Shown piece by piece: positions 8,708 through 19,071 of a stretch of DNA of 64,000 bases. The translations under genes were made by a program, and so were the position numbers. Positions within the stretch are counted from its first letter, which is position 1; every line of letters begins with the position of its first letter. The notes under the pieces were generated by a model. That model saw only the letters and a program-made list of their open reading frames with translations. It searched no databases and was not told the DNA's origin. Source of the DNA: Apilactobacillus kunkeei (lineage in GTDB: Bacteria; Bacillota; Bacilli; Lactobacillales; Lactobacillaceae); the NCBI RefSeq assembly GCF_001308195.1, contig NZ_JXDF01000017.1:62001-126000 (forward strand). Direction: 5' to 3'.

Positions 8708-9772
8708 ATGATTTCTGTAAAAGCACCCGGAAAGCTATATATTGCTGGTGAATATGCTGTGGTTGAAAACGGATATCCAGCTATCATTGTTGCAATTGAT
8801 CAATATATTACAGCTAATATTAGTGAATCCGAAAATAATGTTGGTGTTATTCATTCAAAACAGTATGAAAACGACAAAATTGAATGGGTTTACGATAATA
8901 ATCAAATCAAACCTCTAAACGATAACAGTTCTTTCAACTACGTAATTTCAGCAATGAAAACATTCGAGAAATATGTCGAAGAATTAAATATAAAACATAA
9001 ATTATATAACATTGATATTGATAGTAATTTAAACAGTGAAGACGGTAAGAAATATGGATTAGGTTCCTCAGCAGCTGTCACTGTCGCAATAATCAAAGCT
9101 CTAAACGAACTATATGGTTTAAACTTAAGCAAACTACAAATATTCAAGCTAGCTGCCATTGCTCATTTAAGCATTCAGGGTAACGGTTCATTGGGCGACG
9201 TCGCTGCTAGTAGTTTTGGTGGTTGGATTGCTTATAGTTCATTCGATAAGAAATGGTTAGCAAATCAAACCAATTTAAAAGACGTGATGGAACAAAGTTG
9301 GCCTCATCTAATGATCGAACCACTTACCCCACCTTCTGACCTCGAATTACTTATTGGCTGGACAGGAACTCCTGCTTCAACTTCCAATTTACTTAAGAGC
9401 GTTGAATCATCATCAAATGTTGATAGATACAAGCAATTCTTAGTTAAGAGCAAGAGCTGTATCGATAAGATGATCAATGGCTTTAAAAATAAAGATATCG
9501 CTGTTATTAAGAATCAAATTAAAGAAAACAGAAATATCATCGTCGAATTGGCCAGTTTCACTGGTATCGACATCGAAACAAGTAAACTAAAACGACTATG
9601 TGAAATCGCTGAAGAATATAACGGTTCGGGAAAATCCTCTGGTGCCGGAGGTGGAGATTGTGGAATTGCCATTGTTGAAAAACAATCCCCCATTAAAGAT
9701 ATCGAATCAAAATGGACAGAAAATGGCATTATCCCACTTCATCTAAATATCTACTCAGAACAGGAGGCATAA
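8708..9772 (+). CDS. mvaK2: Phosphomevalonate kinase
   Basis: Converts 5-phosphomevalonate to 5-diphosphomevalonate. The 354-residue GHMP kinase starts with KAPGKLYIAGEYAVVENGYPA-like residues at 5-25, has the ATP loop GLGSSAAVT at 117-125 and a C-terminal glycine-rich SGAGGGDCG loop. Length matches the Gram-positive enzyme. GAAAGGA lies nine bases before the ATG. The gene ends only three bases before fni, whose ribosome site AGGAGG overlaps the last codons, so translation of the two is likely coupled. Together with mvaK1 and mvaD it completes the lower mevalonate pathway. Confidence 0.96.
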   Translation: MISVKAPGKLYIAGEYAVVENGYPAIIVAIDQYITANISESENNVGVIHSKQYENDKIEWVYDNNQIKPLNDNSSFNYVISAMKTFEKYVEELNIKHKLYNIDIDSNLNSEDGKKYGLGSSAAVTVAIIKALNELYGLNLSKLQIFKLAAIAHLSIQGNGSLGDVAASSFGGWIAYSSFDKKWLANQTNLKDVMEQSWPHLMIEPLTPPSDLELLIGWTGTPASTSNLLKSVESSSNVDRYKQFLVKSKSCIDKMINGFKNKDIAVIKNQIKENRNIIVELASFTGIDIETSKLKRLCEIAEEYNGSGKSSGAGGGDCGIAIVEKQSPIKDIESKWTENGIIPLHLNIYSEQEA

Positions 9773-9775
9773 TCA

Positions 9776-10813
9776 ATGGTTAGTATCCAATCTCATCGAA
9801 AAGATGAACACGTTTCATTAGCTATTAAGTTCTACGATAAAACCAGTCATGCAGGTTTTGATCAACTAAGATTTGTCCATCAAGGGATTCCAGAAATCAG
9901 TTTGGATGATATCGATACATCAACAACTATCGAAAATATCAAAATGGACTTTCCAATCTATATCGAAGCCATGACCGGTGGAAGCGAATATACAAAGAAG
10001 TTAAATCAAAAGCTAGCTAGAATCGCAAAGATTACTGGGATTGCTATGGCCACTGGTTCTCAAAGTGTCGCTTTAAAAGACAATTCAGTTGCTTCTTCAT
10101 TTGAGATTGTTAGAGAAACCAATCCAAATGGAATTGTATTTTCCAATTTAGGCGCTTCAGCTGATGTTTCAAGAGCTAAGGCAGCGGTAAAAATGATGAA
10201 TTCCGATGCAATTGAAATTCATATTAATACTCCGCAAGAAATGATTATGCCTGAAGGTGATCGTGAATTTAACTGGATTGAAAATATTAAATCCATTCAA
10301 GAAGAACTAGCTTGCCCCGTTATCGTAAAAGAAGTCGGTTTCGGTATGTCTAAAGAAACCATTCAACAACTAGTTGATGCTGGTATTAAAAATATTAATA
10401 TCAGCGGTAAAGGTGGCACTAGTTTCAGTATGATTGAAAACTACCGTAGAAAGAAACAAGAAATGGACTACCTAGAAGATTGGGGACAAACAACCGTTGA
10501 ATCCCTTCTAGAAGCTCAACTATTTAAAAACAAGGTTAATATCATTGCTTCCGGCGGTATCAGAACACCACTTGATGCTATTAAGGCAATCGCACTTGGT
10601 GCTAATTCCGTTGGAATTGCAGCCCCTATTCTATATTCACTAATCAAAGACGGTGAAGAAGAAACCATTGAATTCATTAATGACTTTATTTATGGAATGA
10701 AATCAATAATGACTATACTTGGTGCCAAAAACTTATCTGATTTACAAAGTAAAAAATTAATATTGAGTTCGGATCTTCTATCTTACGTTTCCCAACGAGG
10801 ACTTCCCTACTAA
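9776..10813 (+). CDS. fni: Type 2 isopentenyl-diphosphate delta-isomerase (FMN/NADPH)
   Basis: Interconverts IPP and DMAPP using reduced FMN. The 345-residue TIM-barrel protein shows the IEAMTGGS loop at 63-70, ATGSQSVAL, the HINTPQE segment with its glutamine, INISGKGGTSF and the phosphate-binding ASGGIRTPLDAIKAIALGA region. Type 2 enzymes are the usual isomerase of mevalonate-using Gram-positive bacteria. It is the fourth and last gene of the operon, followed at once by an intrinsic terminator. Its products feed the prenyl synthase IspA at 51924-52817, for undecaprenyl phosphate and menaquinone-type lipids. Confidence 0.96.
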   Translation: MVSIQSHRKDEHVSLAIKFYDKTSHAGFDQLRFVHQGIPEISLDDIDTSTTIENIKMDFPIYIEAMTGGSEYTKKLNQKLARIAKITGIAMATGSQSVALKDNSVASSFEIVRETNPNGIVFSNLGASADVSRAKAAVKMMNSDAIEIHINTPQEMIMPEGDREFNWIENIKSIQEELACPVIVKEVGFGMSKETIQQLVDAGIKNINISGKGGTSFSMIENYRRKKQEMDYLEDWGQTTVESLLEAQLFKNKVNIIASGGIRTPLDAIKAIALGANSVGIAAPILYSLIKDGEEETIEFINDFIYGMKSIMTILGAKNLSDLQSKKLILSSDLLSYVSQRGLPY

Positions 10814-10816
10814 TTT

Positions 10817-10846
10817 AAGCAAGCGATTTTTGCTTGCTTTTTTCTT
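10817..10846 (+). terminator. Intrinsic terminator after the mevalonate operon
   Basis: Eight-bp stem AAGCAAGC/GCTTGCTT (10817-10824 with 10832-10839), seven-base loop, then a run of T. It closes the mvaK1-fni transcript. Confidence 0.88.
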
Positions 10847-10848
10847 TT

Positions 10849-10916
10849 ATTTTCACAAGTTAAAGTAACTTTATACTTTTAACCAAAATAGATTAAGTTA
10901 ACTAATTTTACAAATA
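10849..10916. other. Short AT-rich spacer with inverted repeats
   Basis: Non-coding spacer between two facing terminators. It holds imperfect inverted repeats built on GTTAAAGTAAC and AGTTAACT. No start codon with a ribosome site was seen. It may be only terminator-associated filler. Confidence 0.4.
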
Positions 10917-10954
10917 AAAAAAGACCTCTACATTTAAGTAGAAGCCTTATTTTT
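10917..10954 (-). terminator. Intrinsic terminator for the zinc-ribbon genes
   Basis: The hairpin is fully paired only as the minus-strand RNA (two A-C mismatches on the plus strand become G-U pairs), with the A-run at 10917-10923 giving the U-tract. It therefore serves the leftward genes, not fni. Confidence 0.8.
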
Positions 10955-10961
10955 TTATGAT

Positions 10962-12482
10962 TTAGTCATCATCGTCATCGCTTTTATCATAATCTTTAAG
11001 TTTATCTGGCGCCTTAAGTGTTTGTAGCTTAAGTGAACCATCTACCTTCTTCATGTTAGAAGTAAACTTGAAGATTTGAATGTGATCGTGTTCGTCACCG
11101 TCGTCGTCAGGAACATCGAAGGTATACTTCAAAGTACCAGAAACAACTGAGTGGTCCCCTGCAGGAACAACAGAATCCACTGATGAATCAATGCTTACGC
11201 TATCATATTTGTTATCGTTAACTTGATCAGCTTGTTGTTTTGCCCAAGTAATGAAACCTTGTGCATCACTGTTATTTGAACCATCAACGAAGTAATCACT
11301 TGGATCAAAATCGTTGTTGTCATTAACAGCAGAACTAAGGTCATTTGAGAAATTACTGATTAGATTTGAGGCATCGTCTTTATCAACTGCCCCTGGATAG
11401 TTTAGACTTACTTCTTGTCCATCGTCACTTTCACTCAAATGATACTTGTCTGAGGTAACTGACTTACCATCTGAATGCATTACACCATAGATGTAAATTG
11501 CAGATGAGAATGGCATGTCTGAAACCTTGTAGTCACCATCGCCGTTACTTGTACCAACTTTCTTATCATTGATGTAAATATCAGCATTGGGACCAGCCTT
11601 AACAGTGAACTTAATAGTCTTCAATGGCATGTAGATGTTGTCATTGTTATCAAGGTAAGTAGTTTGTGCGTTAGTAACTTTTTTACCTGATAATGTCTTT
11701 GAAACAGTAATGTCATAGTCACCTGGTAGGATGCGACCTAAACTAAATTCTGAATCTGAGTCAGATGTTTGACCAATCTTATTATTGTTCAAGGTAACAT
11801 CTGCAGACTTTTCACTAGTTGTAATTGTTGGAACAACTGCTTTTACCTTAACTTGGTAGTTAGGGAATATTAACCATTTGCGTCCGTCTTGAACATATTC
11901 AAAATTACCATCCTTTGAAGTACCTGAATCACTTAGTTGGCCCTTCAATGATTGTAATTCGTCATTATTCTTGTTCATGTGTTTAGATAATGGTGCCATT
12001 GTGCTGTCATTTAAAGTAACGCGACTATCAGTTGATTCAAAGTATGAATCGGTATTCTCGTCACTAGTTAATGAAGTCATCGCACGATCTAAGACTGCAC
12101 TCTTTGAGTAGTAGTGGTTTCCGAAAAGGTATCCGATAAAACCGAATACAACAACAACTGAAACCACGATTCCAATAATTAGGTTTCTAGTTTGATGTTT
12201 TTTACTCTTCTTAAAACCGTTCCTTGATGCCCTAACGTTCCCATTGTTTGCTGGTTGTTGAGAAACGTTATTACCGTTATTAAATTGTGGTTGTTGGGCA
12301 GCATTATTGTTATTACTTTGAGGTTGTTGGTAATCATTAACTGTATTATCAACACTTGCTTGACTAGATTGATTTGTTTGATCAGTTACTTCGTTGTCTA
12401 ATTGTGCACCACAGTTGTGACAGAATTGTTCGTCAGCATCAACTTTAGCACCACAATTTTGACAGAATCTTGATTCCCCCAT
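10962..12482 (-). CDS. Zinc-ribbon, single-pass membrane protein of TcaA/YvbJ type
   Basis: A 506-residue protein with an N-terminal cytoplasmic zinc ribbon (Cys7, Cys10, Cys21, Cys24), a long Gln/Asn/Ser-rich linker (about 35-90), a basic patch, one membrane segment (101-121) and a large extracellular region. The latter has repeated beta-rich units resembling the PEGA-like and NTF2-like modules of TcaA, for example the DITVS and IYINDKKVG strands, and ends in an Asp run. TcaA of staphylococci affects glycopeptide susceptibility and cell-wall metabolism; whether that holds here is unknown. It follows another zinc-ribbon membrane protein by 21 bases, so the two are one operon and may act together as an envelope sensor. 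Confidence 0.75.
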   Translation of the reverse strand: MGESRFCQNCGAKVDADEQFCHNCGAQLDNEVTDQTNQSSQASVDNTVNDYQQPQSNNNNAAQQPQFNNGNNVSQQPANNGNVRASRNGFKKSKKHQTRNLIIGIVVSVVVVFGFIGYLFGNHYYSKSAVLDRAMTSLTSDENTDSYFESTDSRVTLNDSTMAPLSKHMNKNNDELQSLKGQLSDSGTSKDGNFEYVQDGRKWLIFPNYQVKVKAVVPTITTSEKSADVTLNNNKIGQTSDSDSEFSLGRILPGDYDITVSKTLSGKKVTNAQTTYLDNNDNIYMPLKTIKFTVKAGPNADIYINDKKVGTSNGDGDYKVSDMPFSSAIYIYGVMHSDGKSVTSDKYHLSESDDGQEVSLNYPGAVDKDDASNLISNFSNDLSSAVNDNNDFDPSDYFVDGSNNSDAQGFITWAKQQADQVNDNKYDSVSIDSSVDSVVPAGDHSVVSGTLKYTFDVPDDDGDEHDHIQIFKFTSNMKKVDGSLKLQTLKAPDKLKDYDKSDDDDD

Positions 12483-12503
12483 AATTTAACCCCCTAATTT
12501 AAA

Positions 12504-13298
12504 TTAAGCTGTTAGTGACTTAATGAAAACAATAAAGAATACAATAACTAATGATAAGTGAGCTAATAATAGAACATACAACTTATCAAATTTGTTTGAG
12601 TTTTGACCATCGATAATTGCGTAAGTAAAACCAATTAGGTCGTTAATTACAACAAATAGGAAGATAAACATGTTTAATGGTAATGCGATAAGACCACCAA
12701 TTAGTAGGAATAAGAACATGATAGCTGATAGCATAACTGAAATGTTAGTGTATGCAGCTAATTTGTTAATGAATTCGAAGAAATCAGTCTTTTCACCAGT
12801 ACCAGCAACTGCAAAAGCTCTAAAACCATATGCTAATGCAACGAAAACAACGATCATTAATACTGAGAATAATTCAACTTTACCTGCACCATCACTTACT
12901 AAGTTTTGGAATACGACAACGAGTGATGAAGCTGTATCGCCACCAAGACCGCTTGAAGCTAGGTCAATTGCGCCGTTAATCTTTGAAGTGATCAACATAA
13001 TAGATAAAATAGCAAATACTGCGCTGGCAACAAATGAAGTTAGACCAAAGTATTTGTTTGAAGCCTTTCCACTTAGTGAAGGATGTTTAACGCTACTCCA
13101 GAACCACTTAAAGAAATCCTTAGCATAGTTCTTAGCTTGTTCTGCGCTTTGGTTAGGAACAACGTTTTGATTTTGTGCACCGTTGGTGTTAGCACCATTT
13201 GGTTGTAGGTTTTGTACGATTTGAGCTCCACACTTAGGGCAGAACTTTGCTCCTTCCTTTAATTCGTTACCACATTTTGGGCAAAATTTAGCACTCAT
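12504..13298 (-). CDS. Zinc-ribbon multi-pass membrane protein
   Basis: A 264-residue protein starting with a rubredoxin-like zinc ribbon (Cys6, Cys9, Cys20, Cys23), then an Asn/Gln-rich linker, an FFKWFWSSVKHPS segment and about five hydrophobic helices to the C-terminus. The arrangement matches a group of unnamed lactobacillus proteins (zinc ribbon plus YIP1-like or DUF6574-like membrane domain); I cannot name a reaction. Its ribosome site GGAGG lies in the first 15 bases upstream of the ATG at 13298, and an extended -10 promoter sits at 13332-13340. It is the first gene of a two-gene operon with the TcaA-like protein. Confidence 0.7.
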   Translation of the reverse strand: MSAKFCPKCGNELKEGAKFCPKCGAQIVQNLQPNGANTNGAQNQNVVPNQSAEQAKNYAKDFFKWFWSSVKHPSLSGKASNKYFGLTSFVASAVFAILSIMLITSKINGAIDLASSGLGGDTASSLVVVFQNLVSDGAGKVELFSVLMIVVFVALAYGFRAFAVAGTGEKTDFFEFINKLAAYTNISVMLSAIMFLFLLIGGLIALPLNMFIFLFVVINDLIGFTYAIIDGQNSNKFDKLYVLLLAHLSLVIVFFIVFIKSLTA

Positions 13299-13331
13299 AT
13301 AAAATACCTCCAGAAATATGTAATAAAAAAT

Positions 13332-13340
13332 ATTATACCA
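13332..13340 (-). promoter_or_regulatory. Extended -10 promoter of the zinc-ribbon operon
   Basis: On the minus strand this reads TGGTATAAT, a perfect -10 with a TGn extension, about 35 bases before the start codon at 13298. No good -35 is visible, as is usual for extended -10 promoters. Confidence 0.6.
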
Positions 13341-13404
13341 GTATTAATCATAACACATTTTTATTTAATTATCTTATCATTCAATAAATTATTTTATATA
13401 CAAA

Positions 13405-13440
13405 CGTATAAAAAAGAGCTGCAATTTAGTGCAGCTCTTT
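13405..13440 (-). terminator. Intrinsic terminator of rsmF
   Basis: Perfect 11-bp stem (13413-13423 with 13430-13440), six-base loop, with the A-run before it giving the U-tract on the minus strand. The stem starts eight bases past the rsmF stop codon. Confidence 0.85.
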
Positions 13441-13447
13441 TGATTTA

Positions 13448-14791
13448 TTAATCTACGTTAAATCTTAGTCCCTTAGGGAAGAAGTTTTTAATCGTACCAT
13501 TTACAACCTTACCAAAACCAACGGGTTGATTCTTACAGATTAGTTGGTACCATCCCTTCTTAACATCCTTATCACAGTTGATAACATCCCCATGGACGTA
13601 TTGTTTCCAATCATCCTCAGATATTTCTAAACGATTAACAACCTCATCACTATGCAAAGCCAATGCTAATGCATAACTTGGTTCAAAACGTTTCTTCTTA
13701 ATTGTTCCTAGATGTAGTCCTGGACGCATTACCTTTAATCCCTTCAAGTCAGGAAGAGTATTATCAAAGGTGTATAATTGATCCCCAAATAAAATTAAAT
13801 GTTTTGGATCAAAGTTATTTAGATTAGCCTCCTTGAATTCATTCCATAGTTTCTTATCATCAATCGATAGGTTACTTTGTAGACGATGTTTAATCTTCTT
13901 AGCATTGCCTTCATCATTACTAGATAATTTTGAAACAAAGTGGCCTTCTCCTTTGAAATGATTAGGGAATAATCTAACGGTATTAGCTAATTCTTCATTA
14001 CCGTCTGCCCATTGTGGTTTACCACTTAACATCCCTTCGTATTTCTTAATTGGCTCGATGGAGAAGTCATAAGTGTCTTTCATCCATTCAACAATTTGTT
14101 CATCCTCTTCTGGAGCAAACGTACATGTTGAGTAGATAATCTTTCCACCTGGTTTTAACATCTTAACTGCTTGTTCGATGATCTCCTTTTGACGAGTAGC
14201 ACATTGACTTGGATAGTCTGCGTTCCAGTATTGGATAGCATCGTTATTCTTTCTAAACATCCCTTCACCAGAACATGGAGCATCGATTAGAATCTTGTCG
14301 AAGAAACGTGGGAAGTGCTTGGCTAGGTTATTTGGATTTTCATTTAAAATTAGTGCGTTTCTAATCCCAAATCTTTCGACGTTTTCTACAAGGACTTTTG
14401 CACGCTTATGATCGATTTCATTGGTTACTAGTAGCCCTTGGTTATCCATGTAACTAGCAACATGGGTTGTCTTCCCACCGGGAGCAGCACATAAGTCCAA
14501 AACGTAATCTCCTGGTTTAATATCTGCTACTTCACCTACATACATCGCACTAGGTTCTTGTGAGTAAATCGCACCACTTTGATGTTCAACACTCTTACCG
14601 TTTACATCACCATAGTATCCGTATTGGCAGTATTCGATTGATTCATTATTGGGTTCTGAAGGCATATGTTCCTTTAATGGATTAATTCTAAATCCAGGAT
14701 TGGTCTCTTTATCTAGACTGGCAAAGAATGATTCTGCATCATTCCCCAGTAGTTTTTGATATTTAGTTTTAAAATCGTTTGGTAATTGCAC
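13448..14791 (-). CDS. rsmF: 16S rRNA m5C methyltransferase, RsmF/YebU family
   Basis: S-adenosylmethionine-dependent cytosine-5 methyltransferase of the NOL1/NOP2/Sun family, expected to modify 16S rRNA. The 447-residue protein has the SAM motif DLCAAPGGKTTH at 99-110, the motif IV loop DAPCSGEGMF at 170-179 with Cys173, and motif VI STCTFAPEED with catalytic Cys223. A C-terminal RNA-binding region with PUA-like character (about 300-447) separates it from RsmB, the second family member at 42494-43831. GTG is the start, with AAGGAG seven bases upstream. It diverges from the HAD phosphatase gene across 86 bases. Confidence 0.9.
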   Translation of the reverse strand: MQLPNDFKTKYQKLLGNDAESFFASLDKETNPGFRINPLKEHMPSEPNNESIEYCQYGYYGDVNGKSVEHQSGAIYSQEPSAMYVGEVADIKPGDYVLDLCAAPGGKTTHVASYMDNQGLLVTNEIDHKRAKVLVENVERFGIRNALILNENPNNLAKHFPRFFDKILIDAPCSGEGMFRKNNDAIQYWNADYPSQCATRQKEIIEQAVKMLKPGGKIIYSTCTFAPEEDEQIVEWMKDTYDFSIEPIKKYEGMLSGKPQWADGNEELANTVRLFPNHFKGEGHFVSKLSSNDEGNAKKIKHRLQSNLSIDDKKLWNEFKEANLNNFDPKHLILFGDQLYTFDNTLPDLKGLKVMRPGLHLGTIKKKRFEPSYALALALHSDEVVNRLEISEDDWKQYVHGDVINCDKDVKKGWYQLICKNQPVGFGKVVNGTIKNFFPKGLRFNVD

Positions 14792-14877
14792 GAGATTACT
14801 CCTTTTGCATTGACTTACATTTTTTAATTAGTTAACATATTACTATTATATTTTTTTAAAAGAGGTGAAACAACTAC

Positions 14878-15684
14878 ATGGATAAGAAACTTATCGCAAT
14901 TGACCTTGATGGAACTACACTGAATAGTGAGTCAAAGGTTTCACAAAAAACTATTAATACTTTAAATAAAGTAATTGATTTAGGTCATGTTGTCAATATT
15001 GTATCAGGTCGTCCACCACGTTTGATTACAGACATCTATAACCAAATTGGTTTAGACAATCCATTAATTAGTTTTAACGGTAGTCTGGGATACAATCCAC
15101 TAACTAATTGGAATAAGGCCTACGAATACAATATCAATCGAGATATCGTCTTTGATGTCTTAAAACAAGATAAAGACTTAGGCATTAACCTAATGGCCGT
15201 TGAAGGTAAAGAACTATTCTTGGCTAACCGTGAAGCAAACGATGAAGTTGGTTTCTTCCCAACTAGTCTTGAACCTTCTGAATTCATTACTAAAGAGAAC
15301 TTAAACGAAAACCCAATTTGTCTAACCCTACAAATTCAACACAATAAGATGGATAAATTCATTAACTATGTAGATCGCAACTATGGTGATACCCTACAAA
15401 TCTCACCATGGGGAGGTCCTGATTCAATCGTTGAATTAGCATCTAAGAACGTTAGTAAGGAAACTGGTCTAGAAGTACTATCTGACTACTACAATATTGA
15501 CCAATCTAACATCATTGCTTTTGGTGATGAATTTAACGATGAAACCATGTTGAAGTACGCTGGCTTAGGTGTTGCTATGAAGAATGGTCAACCTAAGATT
15601 AAACAACTAGCCGATGACGTTACTAAATACGATAACGATAATGACGGTTTAGCTCGTTACCTAGACGAATACTTTGAACTATAA
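14878..15684 (+). CDS. Cof-type HAD-IIB sugar-phosphate phosphatase
   Basis: A 268-residue haloacid-dehalogenase-fold phosphatase. Motif I is DLDGTT with nucleophile Asp9 and acid Asp11, motif II is the SGR turn near residue 44, a C2B-type cap fills the middle, and motif IV is FGDEFND near residue 214. Family members act on small phosphorylated metabolites (sugar phosphates, flavin or nucleotide precursors); the substrate cannot be read from sequence. AGAGGTG lies 8-9 bases before the ATG. It stands alone between rsmF (divergent) and glpK (convergent), ending at a shared terminator. Confidence 0.88.
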   Translation: MDKKLIAIDLDGTTLNSESKVSQKTINTLNKVIDLGHVVNIVSGRPPRLITDIYNQIGLDNPLISFNGSLGYNPLTNWNKAYEYNINRDIVFDVLKQDKDLGINLMAVEGKELFLANREANDEVGFFPTSLEPSEFITKENLNENPICLTLQIQHNKMDKFINYVDRNYGDTLQISPWGGPDSIVELASKNVSKETGLEVLSDYYNIDQSNIIAFGDEFNDETMLKYAGLGVAMKNGQPKIKQLADDVTKYDNDNDGLARYLDEYFEL

Positions 15685-15715
15685 AAAGACTTGAGATTAA
15701 CTCAAGTCTTTTTTC
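15684..15715. terminator. Bidirectional terminator, HAD phosphatase/glpK
   Basis: Perfect 12-bp stem AAAAGACTTGAG/CTCAAGTCTTTT (15684-15695 with 15701-15712), five-base loop and a T-run on either strand. It starts at the last base of the phosphatase stop codon and lies before the end of glpK at 15722. Confidence 0.9.
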
Positions 15716-15721
15716 TTTTGC

Positions 15722-17236
<1,515 letters not shown>

Positions 17237-17243
17237 TCAGTTA

Positions 17244-17432
17244 TTATTTTTCGTCGCTCTTTAGTTTACCTGCAACACTGTAGTTACTCTTCTTCATTTC
17301 GTTTAAAACGATGTGAACGTGTTCAGCTGGTGCACCAGTGTTCTTTACGATTGCGCTGGTAACATCAGCAACTAGTCCCTTTAATTGTTCTTCGTTTCTT
17401 CCTTCGATTAAATCAATATGTACTAATGGCAT
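17244..17432 (-). CDS. 4-oxalocrotonate tautomerase family protein
   Basis: A 62-residue tautomerase-superfamily subunit, usually a hexamer, using the N-terminal proline as general base after methionine removal. The sequence begins MPLVHIDLIEGR, so Pro is at position 2 and Pro1 in the mature protein. I place the start at 17432: AGGAG is seven bases upstream of this ATG, while the in-frame ATG at 17438 would overlap the ribosome site and block Pro1. Members of this family in lactobacilli have no assigned substrate. It is the first gene of a two-gene unit with glpK, but no functional link between them is known. Confidence 0.88.
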   Translation of the reverse strand: MPLVHIDLIEGRNEEQLKGLVADVTSAIVKNTGAPAEHVHIVLNEMKKSNYSVAGKLKSDEK

Positions 17433-17463
17433 AATCATTCTCCTAACCTATAATTTTATTCTG

Positions 17464-17492
17464 ATTATACTTTAGATACTTATATATTTCAA
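17464..17492 (-). promoter_or_regulatory. Promoter of tautomerase-glpK
   Basis: Minus-strand TTGAAA (17487-17492), 17-base spacer, perfect TATAAT (17464-17469). One of the best sigma-A promoters in the window. Confidence 0.75.
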
Positions 17493-17516
17493 TTTTTTAA
17501 AAGTTTAATGTACAAT
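17487..17516 (+). promoter_or_regulatory. Probable promoter of the dipeptidase gene
   Basis: TTTCAA or TTCAAT at 17487-17493 with TACAAT at 17511-17516 (17-18 base spacer). Its -35 overlaps that of the divergent glpK promoter. It overlaps the upstream in-frame ATG at 17508, which supports the downstream start at 17550. Confidence 0.5.
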
Positions 17517-17549
17517 TATAGAAATGAAACTAACGAGGGAGTGTTTAAC

Positions 17550-18980
17550 ATGCCAAAGTTTCCAGAATACGATGCATGTACTAGTATCTTAATCGGTAAG
17601 AAAGCATCTGTTGATGGTTCTACCATGATTGGTCGTAACGAAGATTGCAAAGCAACCTGGCCAAAACATTTTGTTGTTCATCCTCATAAGGAGTATAAGG
17701 AAAAACCAGTGTTTAAAGCTCAAGAAAACGCCTTTACAATGGAATTACCTACTGTTAGGGGTAAATACACCGCTACTCCAGAATGGACTAATAAAGAGGG
17801 ATTATTTGAAGAAGAAGGTATTAATGAATACGGTGTCGCTATGAGTGCTACCGAAAGTGCCTACTCAAATAGTTATGTATTAGGATTTGATCCACTAGTT
17901 GAAGACGGTATTAGCGAAGCTTCTGTTGTCACTGTTGTTCTACCATACGTTAAAACAGCACGTGAGGGTGTTAAACGCCTAGGTGAAATCGTCTCAAAAT
18001 ATGGTTCCAGCGAAAGTAACGGAATCTTATTCTCAGACCAAGATGAAGTTTGGTATTTTGAAATTGGTTCCGGTCATCAATGGGTTGCGATGAGAATCCC
18101 TGATGATTGCTACGCAGTCGTATCAAATCGCTTAGCCATTCAAAACATCGATTTCGATGACCCTGATAACTTTATGTGGTCAGAAGATATCATTGATTTT
18201 GTGAGAAAGAACCACTTAAATAACTCTAATAATGGTAGTTTTAACTTTAGAGAAATCTTTGGAACTAGAAATGAGTCTGACCTATACTACAACAACCCAC
18301 GTGTTTGGTACGGTCAACGCATGTTTAACCCAGAAATTAAACAAGATCCGGAATCATATGACCTACCATTTGTCAGAAAGCCAAGTCGCTTAATCTCAGT
18401 TCAAGATGCTAAGGACTTCCTAGCATCACACTACCAAGGCACTCAATTTGACCCAGTTGGTAAAGGTAGTCACGAGGACAAGACCAGATACCGTCCAATC
18501 AGTTTGGCAAAGGCCCAAGAATCTCATGTCTTACAAATTCGTCCTAACCTACCAATCGAAGTTGGTGGTATTCACTGGTTATCAATGGGTGTTGCTGCAC
18601 AAAGCGTCTTTGTTCCATTCTTTGCCGGCATCAAGGATACCCCACTTGAATACAAGATTGGTAAGTTAACCTATGAACCAAAGTCAGCTTATTGGATTTT
18701 CAAACTGGCCGGAGTGTTATTAGATCCACACTACAATACATTTGTTGACGTTGTCGGTGATGTCCAAGAAAAACTTAATATCTACTTCCAACAAAAGATT
18801 AACGAAGCTGATATCAAGGCCAATGATTTAGCACCACAAGAAGTTTCTGATTTTGTCACAAAGATCAGTAATGAATGTGCTGAATATGCAATGGACAGTT
18901 ACAGACATCTATCATACGAAATGATCTCCAAATCAACCGACTTTTCGAAGTTAAACTATAATACTGACGAAAACCTATAA
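17550..18980 (+). CDS. pepD: C69-family dipeptidase
   Basis: Cytoplasmic Ntn-hydrolase that cleaves a range of dipeptides, matching PepD of lactobacilli in length (476 residues). The N-terminus MPKFPEYDACTSI carries the nucleophile Cys10, followed by the GSTMIGRNED segment typical of the C69 family, and later NRLAIQ and the RYRPIS region. I use the ATG at 17550 because AGGGAG lies eight bases upstream; an in-frame ATG at 17508 lies in the promoter and would bury the catalytic Cys. Single-gene unit ending in its own terminator. Peptide use is central in amino-acid-requiring lactic acid bacteria. Confidence 0.93.
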   Translation: MPKFPEYDACTSILIGKKASVDGSTMIGRNEDCKATWPKHFVVHPHKEYKEKPVFKAQENAFTMELPTVRGKYTATPEWTNKEGLFEEEGINEYGVAMSATESAYSNSYVLGFDPLVEDGISEASVVTVVLPYVKTAREGVKRLGEIVSKYGSSESNGILFSDQDEVWYFEIGSGHQWVAMRIPDDCYAVVSNRLAIQNIDFDDPDNFMWSEDIIDFVRKNHLNNSNNGSFNFREIFGTRNESDLYYNNPRVWYGQRMFNPEIKQDPESYDLPFVRKPSRLISVQDAKDFLASHYQGTQFDPVGKGSHEDKTRYRPISLAKAQESHVLQIRPNLPIEVGGIHWLSMGVAAQSVFVPFFAGIKDTPLEYKIGKLTYEPKSAYWIFKLAGVLLDPHYNTFVDVVGDVQEKLNIYFQQKINEADIKANDLAPQEVSDFVTKISNECAEYAMDSYRHLSYEMISKSTDFSKLNYNTDENL

Positions 18981-18983
18981 AAT

Positions 18984-19015
18984 AAAAGGATGGCTTAATT
19001 GCCATCCTTTTTTTG
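18984..19015 (+). terminator. Intrinsic terminator of pepD
   Basis: Perfect 11-bp stem AAAAGGATGGC/GCCATCCTTTT (18984-18994 with 19001-19011), six-base loop and a T-run. Confidence 0.9.
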
Positions 19016-19017
19016 TA

Positions 19018-19048
19018 CAAAAAAAGAGCAACGCATAAGCGTTACTCT
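19018..19048 (-). terminator. Intrinsic terminator of rplS
   Basis: Stem 19025-19034 with 19039-19048; one A-C mismatch on the plus strand becomes U-G in the minus-strand RNA. The A-run at 19018-19025 gives the U-tract. It faces the pepD terminator. Confidence 0.85.
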
Positions 19049-19071
19049 TCATTTTAGATATAAATTTTATC

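Noticed and set aside
12670-13128. 152-codon open frame antisense to the zinc-ribbon membrane gene
   Set aside because: Lies wholly inside a better-supported gene, has no ribosome site and no recognisable domain.
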